Shown: positions 44,079-56,319 of the stretch, in pieces
How the letters are laid out: each line of letters starts with the position of its first letter
How positions within the stretch are numbered: the first letter of the stretch is position 1
NCBI RefSeq assembly: GCF_040954645.1
Contig: NC_092803.1
Span: forward strand, 124,577,961-124,641,960
DNA length: 64,000 bases
Source of the DNA: Diabrotica undecimpunctata
Taxonomy: Eukaryota > Arthropoda > Insecta > Coleoptera > Chrysomelidae
Direction: 5' to 3'
Program-made: the position numbers and the translations under genes
The notes under the pieces: model-generated
What the model saw: the letters and a program-made list of their open reading frames with translations, nothing else
The model's database searches: none
Told to the model about the DNA's origin: nothing

Positions 44079-44920
44079 CTCCAACTCTTATTGCATATAT
44101 GTACATTTAATGTAAGTATTTTAAAAATACTTACATTATTCAAACTTTTCCAAAAATTAATAAATAAACGTCTGTGTATAAAAAACAGTAAGACTATCTT
44201 AAATCTATACATAAATCACAATGTGATTATGTATAGAAATATCTTCTTTCTGTATTGCTAATAACCTAATCATACAAGATTATATTTAATATTTGAAGCA
44301 TGAAACTTGAACTTATATTTTTGTTTACTTACATATTTGCCTACTAGTTTCCAATAAACTCGCATAAGGTTTATTTTTAAAATAATCTCGTGTATACTTT
44401 AGAATGCACTATTGCTAAAATCCATTGACTTGACTATTCAAAAAACATTTATTCAGACTTTACTGCGCTTTTGTTTGCCTCCTTTTTATCCCTCGGGACA
44501 TCACCGCTGTTGTCTGCATTATATCCAGTACAAAGTATTCATCGAAGAGAATACTTTGATAACAATAGTTAGAAATAAACAATAATACCCTATTCTCCAA
44601 ACATAATCCTGGATCAGTTTTATAATGACTTTTTTACGTCGATTAAATAATTTAATTATAAAACAGTTAGTATTACTATTTTCGCGGTTTCGAAACTGTT
44701 GAACGTCAATTAATATACCTTAAATCCTTATTTTAATTAAAAATTATTTCTTTTTTCAAAAGCGATTTCCGGAGTGGAAACGTCAAAAACACATATTTTT
44801 TTTATTCATATATATTCACAATCTGTAAGATTATTAAAATATATTTAAATTGTCTGACAATATATAAATTATTCAAGGAAAAAAATGTCTTGTAGAAAAT
44901 TGCCCTTTGAAATTTTCCTA
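44079..44920. other. no gene seen
   Basis: AT-rich, no recognised coding sequence. Confidence 0.5.
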
Positions 44921-44924
44921 TGTA

Positions 44925-45625
44925 TTCTTGGCACTTAAATAGTATCACGTACGTGACAGTTTGATTATGTTTGTACTGGTAGATTATTTGGGACTTCGTC
45001 CGATTGGTTTTGTCATTAAATTTTGGGTAAGATAATTGGGTTCGTCTATAAGCTTCTTTTCTTATCGTTGGCAGAGTTTGGTGACTTCTTCGTTTATTTT
45101 AAGGTTTCGTGCGATCGTCTTGTTTGAAACGTAGCATGGAGCATTAGTTATCATCCAGAGGACCATCGATTGGAATCTTTCAAGAATGTCAATACTGGAT
45201 CTAGCTGCTGGTCCTCATAGCTGAATTCCATAGCTCCATACGGGTTTTATATGGGGGTTTATATGTCCAAAAAGTTTAACGCTCAGCTGTTTTCGCTTGG
45301 CAACGATGGGTTTTTTTCATGTGAGCCTGCGATCGAAATACATTCCCAAGTATTTTTTGTCGTTTTTCTTGTGACAGAGGTTGATAGTTTAACGATACTG
45401 AAGGACAGTTTCCCTTGCGGTTTGTAAATGTTACCAGCGCAGATTTTGTCTCGTTGGCTTGTAAATGCCACATTTTTAGCGAAGTTAGTATTGCACTTAT
45501 GTTAGCTTGTACTCTATGTGATGCTACAGCTTCTTCATCTTCAGATCTTCATAAAAAGAGATTACTACTGTGTCGCCTGCATAAATTGCTGCTGTGACTG
45601 CTGTGACTTTTCGGTACTGTAGCAT
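44925..45625 (-). pseudogene. Jockey-2 ORF2, C-terminal RT
   Basis: On the minus strand: AGDTVVISFYED (active-site region, AxDT), KMWHLQANETKSALVTFTNR, CPSVSLNYQPLSQE, KYLG-like and RRLTWKKP-like blocks in other frames, LWNSAMRTSS/WSYGIQLWG-type region, then NAPCYVSNKTIARDL. Frames shift repeatedly. Confidence 0.78.
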
Positions 45626-46498
45626 TTTCGTTTTACCCCGTATGTATTAAAACACCGAAAAAGATTTTTAATCTTTTTGCGTTTCCGAAATTGATAATAT
45701 AAATATTTTTAATCTGTTTATAATAACACAAATTGCTTTTTCGTTTGATCTTGATTCTGCCTAGATATTTGCGCTTCAAATAAATATGAATATTTCCACA
45801 TAGGTTGGTGGGAAAGTGTATGCGGAAAAGGGAATGATTTTGAGAGACTAATCACTCTTCGAAGGAGTAGCGGCGATAGCAGTTGGTTTTACTATTGAAG
45901 TCATGAAGAATTTGGTAACATCGGGAATTAAATAGTGAAAAGTATGGTAGTCAAAAAAGATATTGGGTTTTGAACGAGAAAGATGGTTCTCGGCAGAGAG
46001 TTTTAAAAAACCGGCAAAATTTTCGTTTAATTCCATAAGTTAGAAGAAGGTTAATTTAATCTCAAAATGTTATTTGGCAGTCTTTATTTAGTGAGTTAAT
46101 TAATTACCGGTTTGTTGGATGCTGTATCCCATGTGACGGGTTTTGAAAACAGCGTTTCGGAGGGCTAAGCGGCCCACATGGTTTTAAGTGAGAATTAAGC
46201 AGCTATTTTGTTATCATCAGGATAACCTGAGGCCCAATTCGATGTTTGACCTCTCCAAGATTTTATCAATTTTGTGTCTCCATGGGTCGAATCCAGATCA
46301 ATTGAAGTTTGTATGAGACAGTGTTTGTTTTATATTCAATTCCAAGTTAATAAACTTTGATATTAACTTAAAAAGAAATAATCAGCCAGTGGAGCAAAGC
46401 AGTTTTTGTTAAATTTTTCTAAGTAAAATAAACATTCTTTGATAATATACTAAGACTCTCGCTTTCATGACAAATAAAAACATATAAAAACAAAACAA

Positions 46499-46501
<3 letters not shown>

Positions 46502-46556
<55 letters not shown>
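46502..46556. repeat. (TA)n microsatellite
   Basis: About 54 bases of alternating TA, on the 3' side (minus strand) of a LINE scrap. Confidence 0.96.
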
Positions 46557-46560
<4 letters not shown>

Positions 46561-46562
46561 AT

Positions 46563-46697
46563 AACAAATATGTTTTGGCGGCTCTATCTCATTCATTCTC
46601 TCTATGTGACCTAACCACCGCAGCCGGTTTATTTTGATGGACCTAATAATATCAGGTTTGTCATACAGGCGGTAAAGTTCGAAATTATAGCGTCTAC

Positions 46698-46700
<3 letters not shown>
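46563..46700 (-). mobile_element. LINE scrap (family D-like) enclosed by TA arrays
   Basis: The minus strand reads RRRYNFELYRLYDKPDIIRS, then IKINRLRWLGHIERMNEIEP, matching YNFELYRIYQEPDIVKHIKI and RLRWLGHVMRMEQ of the family D copy at 59790-60480. About 45 codons, bounded on both sides by (TA)n. Confidence 0.75.

Positions 46701-46759
<59 letters not shown>
46701..46759. repeat. (TA)n microsatellite
   Basis: About 58 bases of alternating TA on the 5' side (minus strand) of the LINE scrap. Confidence 0.96.
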
Positions 46760-46761
<2 letters not shown>

Positions 46762-47269
46762 TTTTATGGATCAGCTAATTTTCATATTTTATTTTTTTTT
46801 AAATAAAATTAGTCTTGATAATTAATAATTCAGAAAAGTTTAATATTTCATTTCGACATATGACAGTCAGTATTATCCTTTTCTGTCATTTGGTACACAA
46901 CCAAAATTTTAAATTCTGTTTTGTTAAAAGGTTAAACTCAATGTAAGGTTTGTTGATAAATTTGAATAATTTTAACTGTAATAACTGTTTATGTGAAATA
47001 AAATTGTTGCCCAGGAAATCTGTGTAAGTATTTTTTTGATTTCTTTTTTTTTGTAGTTACTTTCACTTTCTCCAGGCCCTCAAATAAAATAACCTTTATT
47101 CCACAACCTAGCTCTCCAACCAAAACACGAGTAGCCGTTTGCAAACGTTTTAATTTATTTGCATACCCTGTCTCCAGCCAAGTAATTGTTCAGTCTCCCC
47201 TTTTAACCCCCTATAAGTAATTGTATATTGTTACAACTGGCACCCAAAGTGGTAAGCTTAGTTAAATTA

Positions 47270-48295
47270 TTACAGTACACTGCCTTGAAGGACTCTAGCC
47301 ATAATTGGATAAAGTCTGGTATACTTATCGTGATGGTTTACAAGGTAATGGCAGTCTTGCAGGTAGGATCTAAGGGTTTAGAAATAATTGTTTGGAAGGA
47401 ATTTTTTGATTTTGTATAAAAGGTCAGATTTTGTCAAATGCCTGGGAGATGTCTAAGAAGCTTCTGGTGCAATATTTTCTGTTTTCCAATAATTGGCGTA
47501 TTTTCTGGTAAACCTGGTGTTCAGTGGCAGTGTGATGTGGCAAAAAGGCAAACTTGTGATGAGGTATTATTTGTTTGTCAATTAAAATTAGTTCTATTCC
47601 AGATAACAGAAGTATTTCAATATTTTTGAGATAATAGGGAGCAGGCTAATAGGTCTGCAGAACTTTAATTCCTACAAGGATTTTCAGGGTATTGGAAATA
47701 ATATTATTTGGTCTAATTTCCAAAGTATCGGAAAATGTCTTGTTTTTATTACGGCTTTATACAGTTGTATAAGATAAAATAGGGCTTTTCTTGGTTATTT
47801 CTTCAGAATTCTTACAGTAATCTGGTAATAGCTTGGGGACTTTTTGGAGTTTAATTGAGTGTGAATATTATTGACTTCTTGTAATGTAATTTTTTTAAAA
47901 TAATTTCAAATTGATAGCGAGATTCTAGATAAATGTGTAATTAATTATCTATATTAATACGTTCATCTCCAGGAAACGGCTAGAAAACCGTTTTTAGATG
48001 TTTAGACAAAATTTCAGCTTCCTCTTTATTACTTTTTGTTCATGCGCCATCTTTAGTGCAGATTGAAGTATTGAAGACTTAAGGACATCCTATTGGCCTG
48101 GTTGCTTTTCAGAGTGAATCCTCGGTAGCATCTATCGGCAAAAGATGTCTATAATAAGAATGTATACCATTGTTTTTGTGGTTATTTAATAACGCTCTTA
48201 ACTGTGCTGCAGCTCTAGTCAGATTGGTCTTGTCTTGTGGTGCTTCCCTCAGTTACCATCTACGTCTTGACATTCGTTTCCCACATTAGTCCAAG
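47270..48295 (-). pseudogene. Jockey-2 ORF2, linker and N-terminal RT
   Basis: On the minus strand: LTRAAAQLRALLNNHKNNGI, ATRPIGCPKVFNTSI, TKSNKEEAEILSKHLKTVF, QLNSKKSPSYYQITVRILKK, CRPISLLPIISKILKYF, then DKQIIPHHKFAF, RSFLDISQAFDKIW (motif A with the catalytic Asp in LDIS) and LYPIMARVLQGSVL (motif B). Several stops and shifts. Confidence 0.82.
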
Positions 48296-50380
48296 ATAAT
48301 TTTTTACTACCAATAATTAATTATTTTGGATAGTCAAGTTAAGGATATTGCCAATACATATAATGTTAATGGAACTTTATTCTGCATCAATTATTTGTAA
48401 GTAAACAATAAACAAATATTATAATTTTTGAAAAACATAAAAATTTGAGACCTTGTAAAGAATATCAAAGAAAAAAATACATTCTAAGTATTGACAAAGT
48501 ACCTATACAGCCATTGAAAATGACCTTTGTTCTCCCAAATGGAATAAACAAATATAATTGTTTCAAAACTACTTGACCAATTGTGCTCATATTTGGCAAA
48601 TGTATTAACTGCATAAAACTCAAATTATGAAATGTGTTTTAAATGTTTTTATTCTTTGTTTTAATCTTTATAAACAATTGAAAAACATACTTATATTCGG
48701 GTTTAATTTGCCATAACTTTTTTGTTTATAAACTTTTTTAATTTAGAAAATCTCATTTTAATAAGCAAGTATTTTTGTAAGTCGTCAATTGAACGTTTTT
48801 ATCAAAAATTCGTAGTTTTTTTACAATATTGAAATAAATGAAAATGTAGCTTTTTTTTGCTTAAATGTCGTGACACAGTAAAAGTTTCGATAACCAAGAG
48901 ATTCTTTTCTATTGACTTCCTCTAGATATTAATAAGGGGTAATAAACTATAAAAAATTAATGAATTCCATTTAATTTAATTATTTATTTCTTTAAATAAA
49001 AAAATACAAACCAGTGTTAATATTTTTGATAAAGATAAGTGCTTTGATTTATACAGTTGTATAACTGTTGTGTTATTGTTTATTTAATATCTAGCTATAT
49101 CCCTAACTTATGCCTCTCAGTTACATTTTGTGAACTTATGTGCATATGGTGTAAATATACGTCACATAACTTGCGTACATTTTTTTTGCTAAAATACATG
49201 CAAACTTTCAAAATAGATTAAAGTTCTTTTGAATACCTTAAGTCCAGTCGGATTAGATGAAAAAGTCCTAATCTTGAATGGCAAGCTACTTTTAGGGAAC
49301 ATGGTCAATAGTAGTGTAAATTTAAAATTGCGATGGAATTTCGCCGCTGCGTTAGCAGGCATCTTGCATTTAAAACAAAACAAAACCGTTTTTGCACAAT
49401 ATCTCTGCCATTTTCAACTACTGTTCAATAAAAAACTGAAATTGTGGCGAATGCGGTTTTCTACAATTTCTACAATTTCTTATTTGCAATTTTTTTCGTG
49501 AAGTTAATATTTTTCGAGTTAAAGGAGAAATAATAGTGATAAATCATAATTATTAAATTATTTTGTTTATTATTAACTTTTCGACATAAATGTTTATAAA
49601 CAAAAATGGAAAGAACTATATTTATTATAATTTTGGTTTCGTTTTATTTTTTGCTCAAATCTATATTTAAGGTCGTACATATGCGGTAAAGGCACAAGCT
49701 TAAGACTTTACGAGGATTGATTTTATAGAAATTAGCGAACAGAACACAATAGAGAACAGTTCTCCTTAGTTATAATCTTAGTGAAAGCTTAACATTCTCC
49801 TTCTTTGATATTATTCTTAATATTTTTGTCAATTGTGAGTTTTTCTTAGAAGTTACTAGTTCTACATAAATGTTAACGAAATGATTTGTTTGAATGAGTT
49901 TTTAACTTAATTTACAAGTCTTGGAGATTATTGCTATATTTTTTGTTATTTAGTTTATCCAACTGGTATACATTAGGAATGTTTTATCTTAATGATATAA
50001 TTTATACATACTTGTTTCCTTATGGCTCTTTATATTTTATCCTTTCAGTTTCTTTATCTAATATTTCTTTATTGTTGTATTTTAGTTTTAGTTGATTCTA
50101 CAGTTCCTTAAATGCTTTTTTCATTTCTTTTAATTGTACCTTATTGCATCTATTATAGTCTACTATCTATGCCCTGTTTTTAATATTCTTTTATTTTCCA
50201 TGCAATATACTAGCCAAGGGAAATAAGCCTTTTTTCGTGACACTGGTCCGGCCAGGTAACTGACAGTTGTTTTGAGTAGTATGGACCTCTATAACAAGAG
50301 CTCATATGTTTCCTGCAGTCCATTTTTTGGACTTAACTATTAACAAATTAAGGTCAAAAAACGGTAAATTTTCATTTCGG
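48296..50380. other. no recognised gene
   Basis: About 2 kb of AT-rich sequence. A 90-codon frame at 49229-49501 has no family resemblance; its region is the least AT-biased part of the stretch. Confidence 0.45.
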
Positions 50381-50384
50381 AAAA

Positions 50385-50600
50385 CATTTCATTTCAACAA
50401 AAAACTGGAACGAACATGAACACCGAATGGGACCAGATCGATTAGCGAACATCTGTAAAAACAACAAGCTGTATAGCAGAAGACCCGTTGGAAGGCCGCC
50501 AAAAAGGTGGAAAGATAATGTACAGTCAACAACGACTGAAACAGAATAAGAGGCAGACAAACAGGAGTAATCCTATTCGCGCGAAGAAGAAGAAGAAGAA
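50385..50600 (+). mobile_element. LINE 3'-end fragment with (GAA)n tail
   Basis: Reads NWNEHEHRMGPDRLANICKN, NKLYSRRPVGRPPKRWKDNV, QSTTTETE, stop, then GAAGAAGAAGAAGAAG. The GRPPKRWKD signature is typical of RTE-type LINE protein ends. No clean TSD found. Confidence 0.75.
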
Positions 50601-50731
50601 GATTGTTATCGTAGTACAGCGGTAAAAACTTAGACACAAATCTTCTGGATTCAGCAGTTTTCGTAGTTGCAAGCCCATGGGAGATTTTTAATGGATCATT
50701 TGACCATACATGATAGAAAACAATTTTACAA

Positions 50732-51124
50732 TACGTAATAACAACTTTAGAAGCTATACAGTCAATTCTTATCGGTACATGTGAGTCAAAGGTAAGATAA
50801 ACTTACCACTCAAGGGGGTAAGGTTTTTGGCTGAACATTTTTGTACGGCATTTATAATTTAGGTATGTAATACAAAAATAATGACCTGCTACCTAATGCC
50901 ATTGAAAAATATTGGTACCAGGAGCAGGGAAATTTTTTATTTTCGGTAAACTTTTTCCCATTTTTGGTAATTTGACACGGTATGTAGATTAATTTTTTTG
51001 CAATGCCGTACATTTTGGCTGGAACAGGGGGTGAGAAATCTAAGGCGCAACTCTAAATTTAAATCTCCATGCTTAGTGTACCGATAAGAATTAACGGCAT
51101 AGTCTCTAAAGTTGCTATTACATG
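50732..51124. mobile_element. palindromic MITE / foldback element, about 390 bp
   Basis: Long imperfect terminal inverted repeats of roughly 100 bases: GTAATARCAACTTTAGA, TTCTTATCGGTACA and TTTTTGTACGGCATT-like segments occur in order on the left and reverse-complemented on the right. No coding capacity. Superfamily not determined because the exact tips and TSD are ambiguous. Confidence 0.8.
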
Positions 51125-51954
51125 TTTTAGTATTGATTTATATATAATTCATGCTGGGTCAAATTACCCATTAGAAATGTCTCATTGACTTGTAGTCTAA
51201 TGAACTAATCTTTATTCTATACTAATCTGGGCGTTTCAATACTCTCAGCATCTAAAAATAAGTTTGATTACATTTTTGTGAATTTTTGTTTACGTGCACA
51301 TTTTATTCCTCCGTTAATTAAAATTTAGTTATTTTATCGTCTGCTTCATCATAGCACTATGTAGCGTAATAAATACTTTTTAGGTAAAAAAATAAATCTA
51401 TCATTTTTGCTTTGAACTTGATTAGAAATGCCCTGTACAAGTTTCGAATTACGTATTAACGAATCACGTTTCTCCATCCGGCAGCAGATTGTCCTGGTAT
51501 CGAGCAACTGGGTATTGTGTTGTAAAAAGAATCGGTATATACAGCTATAAGTATCGGCATTTCCAGACGATATTGTGATTTTCAATACGCTACGCTTGTG
51601 TTGAAAATGAAGGTTCCAGACAACAAAACCGAAGACAATTGCTCGCCAAATTGAATGGAATAAGTGGGTTTTGTTTGACAAGAAATATGTTGTGTAGATA
51701 TCTGAGAAGCCTTTTGTGAAAAAAACTGTTGTATGACGATTTATATGATTTAAATCTAACATATTTTGTGTCCTCTATACCGTATTTACCAAAATAAATA
51801 GTATCAACATAAAATCTGAATTATTTATTTTATATAATACATTTGTCTACAATATTCAACCAAACGATAATAAATTTGAGCAAGGAGAGCATCCCCCCCC
51901 CCCTCTGAGAATTCAAAAAAATATAAATTTAAATATTTTTAGTTCGAACGTTTA
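51125..51954. other. no recognised gene
   Basis: A 137-codon frame on the minus strand (51349-51762) has no recognisable family, and the opposite strand is equally uninformative. An 11-C run sits at 51893-51903. Confidence 0.4.
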
Positions 51955-52890
51955 CAGTTTTCTCCAAATTTGACATACGTAAATAATAAAATATTCGTGA
52001 AGACTTTGTCAAGTTCATTGACGCTTCTTCTTCGTCTTCTGAGCCTTCTGTCGTCCATGTTTGGACATAGGCCTCTCCCAACTCCTTCCATCGGTCTCTA
52101 TCCTGAGCAACATATATTTTCAATTTGTTCTGGCTATTCTTTTAATATCATCAACCCATCTCATCTGTGGTCTTTCTCTTGGTCATTTACTTTCGTACGT
52201 TCTCCAATTGACGCTTATGAGAACATAAAAATAATAAGTGAAAATCAAGAAAAAGGAGAAGAACAGCGCATAGAAAAGGAGAGAAGCCTTGAGAAAAATA
52301 GTACTAAAATTGTTGAAAGAACTGCACTTGGATCCGAGGAAATGTGTAGGAATCAAAGTGGCAGTTGAAGCGTAATGAGCTCTGAAGCAGTCGGTGCAGT
52401 AACAGAAATAAAAAGGTGGCAACAAATGTAGTTAGATGTCCTTGCCTAAACCGTATTTTAAATAGATCCCGTTCAACTTCTAATAATGTATAATCTATCA
52501 CAAACACAGTGGGAACAATGACGCCAGTCACATTATTTTCTAACATGGCAGCCAAGAGAAATAAAGTTTTAAAACTGAAACTCGGACATAATTTAATAAG
52601 TTTATATGAAACAAGATGGGTTGAGCACCATAAAAGCGTAACCCAGTTCAGATTTGCCATTTTACATCTAACTCAAGCACTAACGTCTGTCTTAACAAAA
52701 CAGAATCCCAAGACTGCTACACTTGCATTAACTTTGCTTAATTCTGTATGCACATCTCAGTTTCTAGTGTCAATGATGTCACCGATTAACATACTAAAAT
52801 TAGCATTGCCACAGCGGCTTCTACAAACAAAATCTCTTAATGCTAATCTGGCGACTAAGCGTTGTGTTCAATGCCATATCGACTTTAAAA
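51955..52890 (+). pseudogene. hAT (ZMYM1/THAP52-like) transposase fragment, split by a LINE tail
   Basis: Left piece: IREDFVKFIDA-like residues ending at 52016-52026. Right piece: AYENIKIISENQEKGEE, KLLKELHLDPRKCVGI, SSEAVGAVTEIKKVATN-like region with C-P-C-LN, then the open frame 52509-52976 (MAAKRNKVLKLKLGHNLISL, YETRWVEHHKSVTQF, TLLNSVCTSQFLVSMMS, LPQRLLQTKSLNANLA). This matches the insect hAT group related to ZMYM1/52-kDa-repressor proteins. The C-terminal dimerisation region is missing. Stops and shifts present. Confidence 0.8.
52017..52216 (-). mobile_element. LINE family B 3' tail with 10-bp TSD, nested in hAT
   Basis: ATTGACGCTT at 52017-52026 and 52207-52216 encloses 180 bases. The minus strand reads NKLKIYVAQDRDRWKELGEA, then YVQTWTTEGSEDEEE, ending in a GAAGAAG tail. 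It matches the end of 5394-6551. The hAT frame continues across after removing the insert and one repeat. Confidence 0.92.
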
Positions 52891-53039
52891 GATTTAACTG
52901 CAAAGAAAGTTTTAATAATATTGAATTCTTTGTCTTTGTTTTGCTTAGCATTAGTTTAATTTTTTTGTCGAGGTAGTCGAATAATAAATTTATTTACCTG
53001 CAGAAAAATCGCTCTTCCGTATCACAGCAAAAATTGCAA

Positions 53040-53105
53040 TCCCGTCCCACGTCCCGTTCCTTCGCGCAGGACAGATTGGTGGAAAAAGGGCGGGACGGGA
53101 CGTCC
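53040..53105. repeat. inverted GTCCCGT/ACGGGAC cluster
   Basis: CCCGTCCCACGTCCCGT on the left and CGGGACGGGACGTCCCGC on the right form inverted repeats around a 30-base centre. GC-rich motif clusters of this kind are common near hAT ends, and a hAT transposase fragment ends about 150 bases upstream, so this may be the subterminal region of that element. Confidence 0.55.
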
Positions 53106-53480
53106 CGCATTGATCACTAAATGATAAATTTTATTCGCCTTTTTTTATGCTATTTTAATTCCATACACTAAACTACATTTCTTTAACTTTGACTTTATTG
53201 TGTTAGTTAAAATTTGCTGATAAGTACCGATAACTTTAATAACGATAAGTTTTAAATGTCTTTATGGTACTCGAAAGTATGTGAAAAGTGTCTTAAAACT
53301 CACTATTTTAACACTAATTTTTAAAAATATTTCATGATAAAAAAAGTTCATGGTCCCCTGAAAATCGGTCTTTGATCCGCCCTTGAAGCAGTGATTTTAA
53401 CAAATATTGATATTAAAGTCTCCGTAGTCGAAATTCACAATACCTGGCAAGATTGTTGAGAAAAATATCGACTTTTCAAG
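53106..53480. other. no gene seen
   Basis: AT-rich sequence between the hAT remnant and the next LINE; nothing recognised. Confidence 0.5.
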
Positions 53481-53489
53481 TACTCCAAA

Positions 53490-53598
<109 letters not shown>

Positions 53599-54027
53599 CG
53601 AGTTTATTACAGCTGCCGCCGTTTCTCGCAACCTAGCATCCAACGCTTGCAATCGTTCCAGTCATCTACTTGTAGACCCTATCTTCCATTGCATCTTTTA
53701 CTTCTTGTCTCCACGATCTTCTTGGTCTTCCCTTTTTCCTGCGGTTGGTGGGGATCCACTGTAACATTCTCTTTGGCCATCGTTGATCATTCATCCTTTC
53801 TACATGGCCATACCATTTCAGCCTTTTGCATTCTATAGTTTCCAGGACGTCAATGTCCTATGCCCATACGCTCTCTGATTTCAGTATTCCTTACTCTATC
53901 TCTTCTAATGAGTTGGCAACATCTTCTCCAATAATTCATTTCCATTGCTTTTATTTTGAATGCGTCATTTTTATTTATTACCCAAAGCTCTGAATCATAT
54001 GTAGCAATGCTTTCTATGATACTTTTG

Positions 54028-54990
54028 TTATATCCTAATTTTTGTGTTTCGGGTGATGTGGTTATTCCAAAGCATACTATTCAGTTGACGTATTGCTGAA
54101 TTTCCTTGACCAATTCTAGTAGCTTTTTCTTTTGTATTTCGACCATTGTTTGTAATGTTTACACCGAGATATTTACAGCTATCAGTATTTTGAATTTGTT
54201 TGCTTCCTAGTTCTAAGTGCTTTCCTTCACCTCCCACTACTACGTATTCTGTTTTTGATGGATTAATTGATAAGCCCCACTTAGTATATTCTTCATCTAT
54301 TTTTCGTAACATGTAGTGGATATCATCTTGATCTTCTGCAAGTATTACTTGGTCATCAGCAAAATGCAAGCTGTACAGTGTATGGTCTCCAATTTTAACA
54401 CTCATAGGTTCACATTTTCTTTTCCAAATATCCAAAACCCCCTCCAAATAAATCTTAAAGAGTGTAGGTGCAATACAGCAGCCTTGGCGAAGTCCTTTGG
54501 TCACTTTTATCTTTTTTGTCACTTTTTGTCCAATCTTTATTACACTCGTCATATCATCGTACAACTCCCTTACAGCATTAATGTAAATCGATGGAATATT
54601 CTTGTCTTCTAGCACCTGCCATAGCTTGGCTAATGGGACACTGTCATACGCTTTTTGAAGATCAATAAATACCATGTGTGTCTTCATATTATGTTCCAAA
54701 CGCTTTTCTATTGTTTGTTTTAGGCAGAACACATTGTCTATACAAGAACGACCAGTACGAAAGCCACTCTGATCTTCAGCGTCCTCCCAGCGATCTTCAA
54801 TTCGACTTTTAATTATCTTCCCGTAGACTCTACAGATTGAGTTAGTTACACTAAGCCCTCGGTAGTTCTTACAATCTTTTCTGTCGCCTTTATTTTTATA
54901 TAGATTGCTGATATATGCAGTTTTCCATTCTGGGGGCAAATCTTCTCCTCTCAAGAATAAATTAAAAGTATAAGCCAATAGCTGAAATAG
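54028..54990 (-). pseudogene. RTE reverse transcriptase domain
   Basis: A 316-codon frame. Motifs in order: LPPEWKTAYISNLYKNKGDR, CKNYRGLSVTNSICRVYGKI, DQSGFRTGRSCIDNVFCLKQ, THMVFIDLQKAYDSVP (motif A), VTKGLRQGCCIAPTLFKIYL (motif B), YSLHFADDQVILAED (FADD box intact), GLSINPSKTEYVVVGGEG and YLGVNITNNG. It ends at a stop at 54028; the C-terminal region continues out of frame to about 53600 (GRPRR-like, then RRQL). The domain itself is nearly complete. Confidence 0.93.
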
Positions 54991-55010
54991 TTTTTCAGGG
55001 CCATATTTAA

Positions 55011-55611
55011 TCAGTTCAATGGGTACTCCCCCGGTCCTGGCGCCTTTCCATTTTTCATAGCGTTGGCGTGTTTTTTAATTTCTTCTGGTGTTATTTCAGT
55101 TTCTTCGCGGTAGGAAATATATTTTTGGTAGCCAATATCTTGGAATTCTGTTCGATCTTCTGTCAGCATTTGTTCATAATATTCGACCCACAATTCTGGG
55201 GCTATTAGAGTTAACCTACTGCATTCTTTTCTATCTGTTCTACTACCTCTAATTGTTTTCCAGGCTTCTTTACTTCTTGCTGTACCCATAAAATTTTCTA
55301 CGTTATCGCAGGCTTTATTCCACATCTCATTTTTGGCTTTATTTACCTCTTTTTTTACTTCTTTGTTTAAGCTGTTGTAGTGTTGTCGATAGTAAGGGTC
55401 CTTTGTTGCTAGCCATTTGTTATACATATTCTTCTTCTTCCCCACAAGATCTTCTATTTCTTTATTCCACCATTGATTTCTATTTTTTTTGCTATCCACT
55501 TCTCCAATAGCTTCCATTGCAGCTTCGTCAAGAGCTTTCATAATTTCGTTGTATGTATTAATTGGTGAGGAGTAACAAACATGGTGCAATTTCAGATTCA
55601 ACCTCTTTCGA
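55011..55611 (-). pseudogene. RTE protein, region between endonuclease and RT
   Basis: About 200 codons: EYRKRLNLKLHHVCYSS, QWWNKEIEDLVGKKKNMYNK, SKEAWKTIRGSRTDR, EEIKKHANAMKNGKAPGPG. It ends where a one-base shift disconnects it from the RT frame. The AP endonuclease expected upstream is absent because the insert is 5'-truncated at the TSD. Confidence 0.9.
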
Positions 55612-55624
55612 TACTCCAAATCTA

Positions 55625-56319
55625 ATGATATAAATTAAAAGAAACGACGTGTGTGTGGAAGTCGGGAAGTTAGAGAAACAAACGAAGTTTTTAGTGTTTA
55701 TCTTTATCAAAGAGAAGTGACTGGAGAGAGGTTGTAGATAAAAATGAAAATAATAATACTGATCATGTTCCGGTAAAATTATATTTACATCACCAAGTTA
55801 AAAAGCTCATAAGAAAGAAGAAGGGTGTCAGAATGATACAGTGTTGCGTAATTTATTTGAAATAATGAAATTCACTTCACAAGCACTTTACTGAAATTCA
55901 CCAGTAAACATACCTAATAGTAAGCGTTTTATTTTTTATTACTTACTTTAAATAACAATTTTTGTTTTAGACATTAACGGCTAATGGCTATTATTATTTG
56001 CATATTTCCTGCTATACTCCAATTGCAACGTTTGGGTTTTTAGAAAAATATCGTTGTCACAGTCATCTCGTGTACACATTTTTTTTTTTCATTTTGTAGG
56101 TGATTTTGATACCTTTTGTTTAGTGTAGTGTTTCATTTTTGATTATTTCTTGCAATATTGTGTATATTTTTAGCTTTATTAAGGAGAGTTACTTTAAACG
56201 AAAACTTAAACCCAAAAACTGCAGCTATTAAATGTAATTTAAATATTATGTTTATATGGGATTAAGCCACAATAATTATTGGTTGTAATGAAAATCACAT
56301 TTTAAACTAACCAGTATTT
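55625..56319. other. no gene seen
   Basis: AT-rich; no recognised feature. Confidence 0.5.

Larger units (their letters stand above)
45630..47265. other. insert between the two halves of Jockey-2
   Basis: Apart from the two TA arrays and the LINE scrap listed separately, no coding family is recognised. Several hundred bases at 45700-46480 and 46760-47040 are uncharacterised. No TSD was identified at the junctions. Confidence 0.5.
44925..48295 (-). mobile_element. Jockey-clade LINE 2, split by about 1.6 kb
   Basis: The ORF2 linker and N-terminal half of the RT lie at about 47270-48295, the C-terminal half at 44925-45625, same strand and order. The two halves meet at the expected place (VLQGSVL on one side; the active-site box A(D)DTVV on the other), which in an intact Jockey are only about 25-30 residues apart. 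So 45630-47265 is an insertion or rearrangement. Confidence 0.82.

Noticed and set aside
47228..47629. Plus-strand frames of 63 codons each
   Set aside because: Antisense to the Jockey-2 reverse transcriptase, which explains their openness.
51349..51762. 137-codon frame on the minus strand
   Set aside because: No recognisable motif or element context. The length alone is not enough in AT-rich DNA.
51893..51903. Run of 11 C
   Set aside because: Simple homopolymer; likely slippage or sequencing noise, no further structure.
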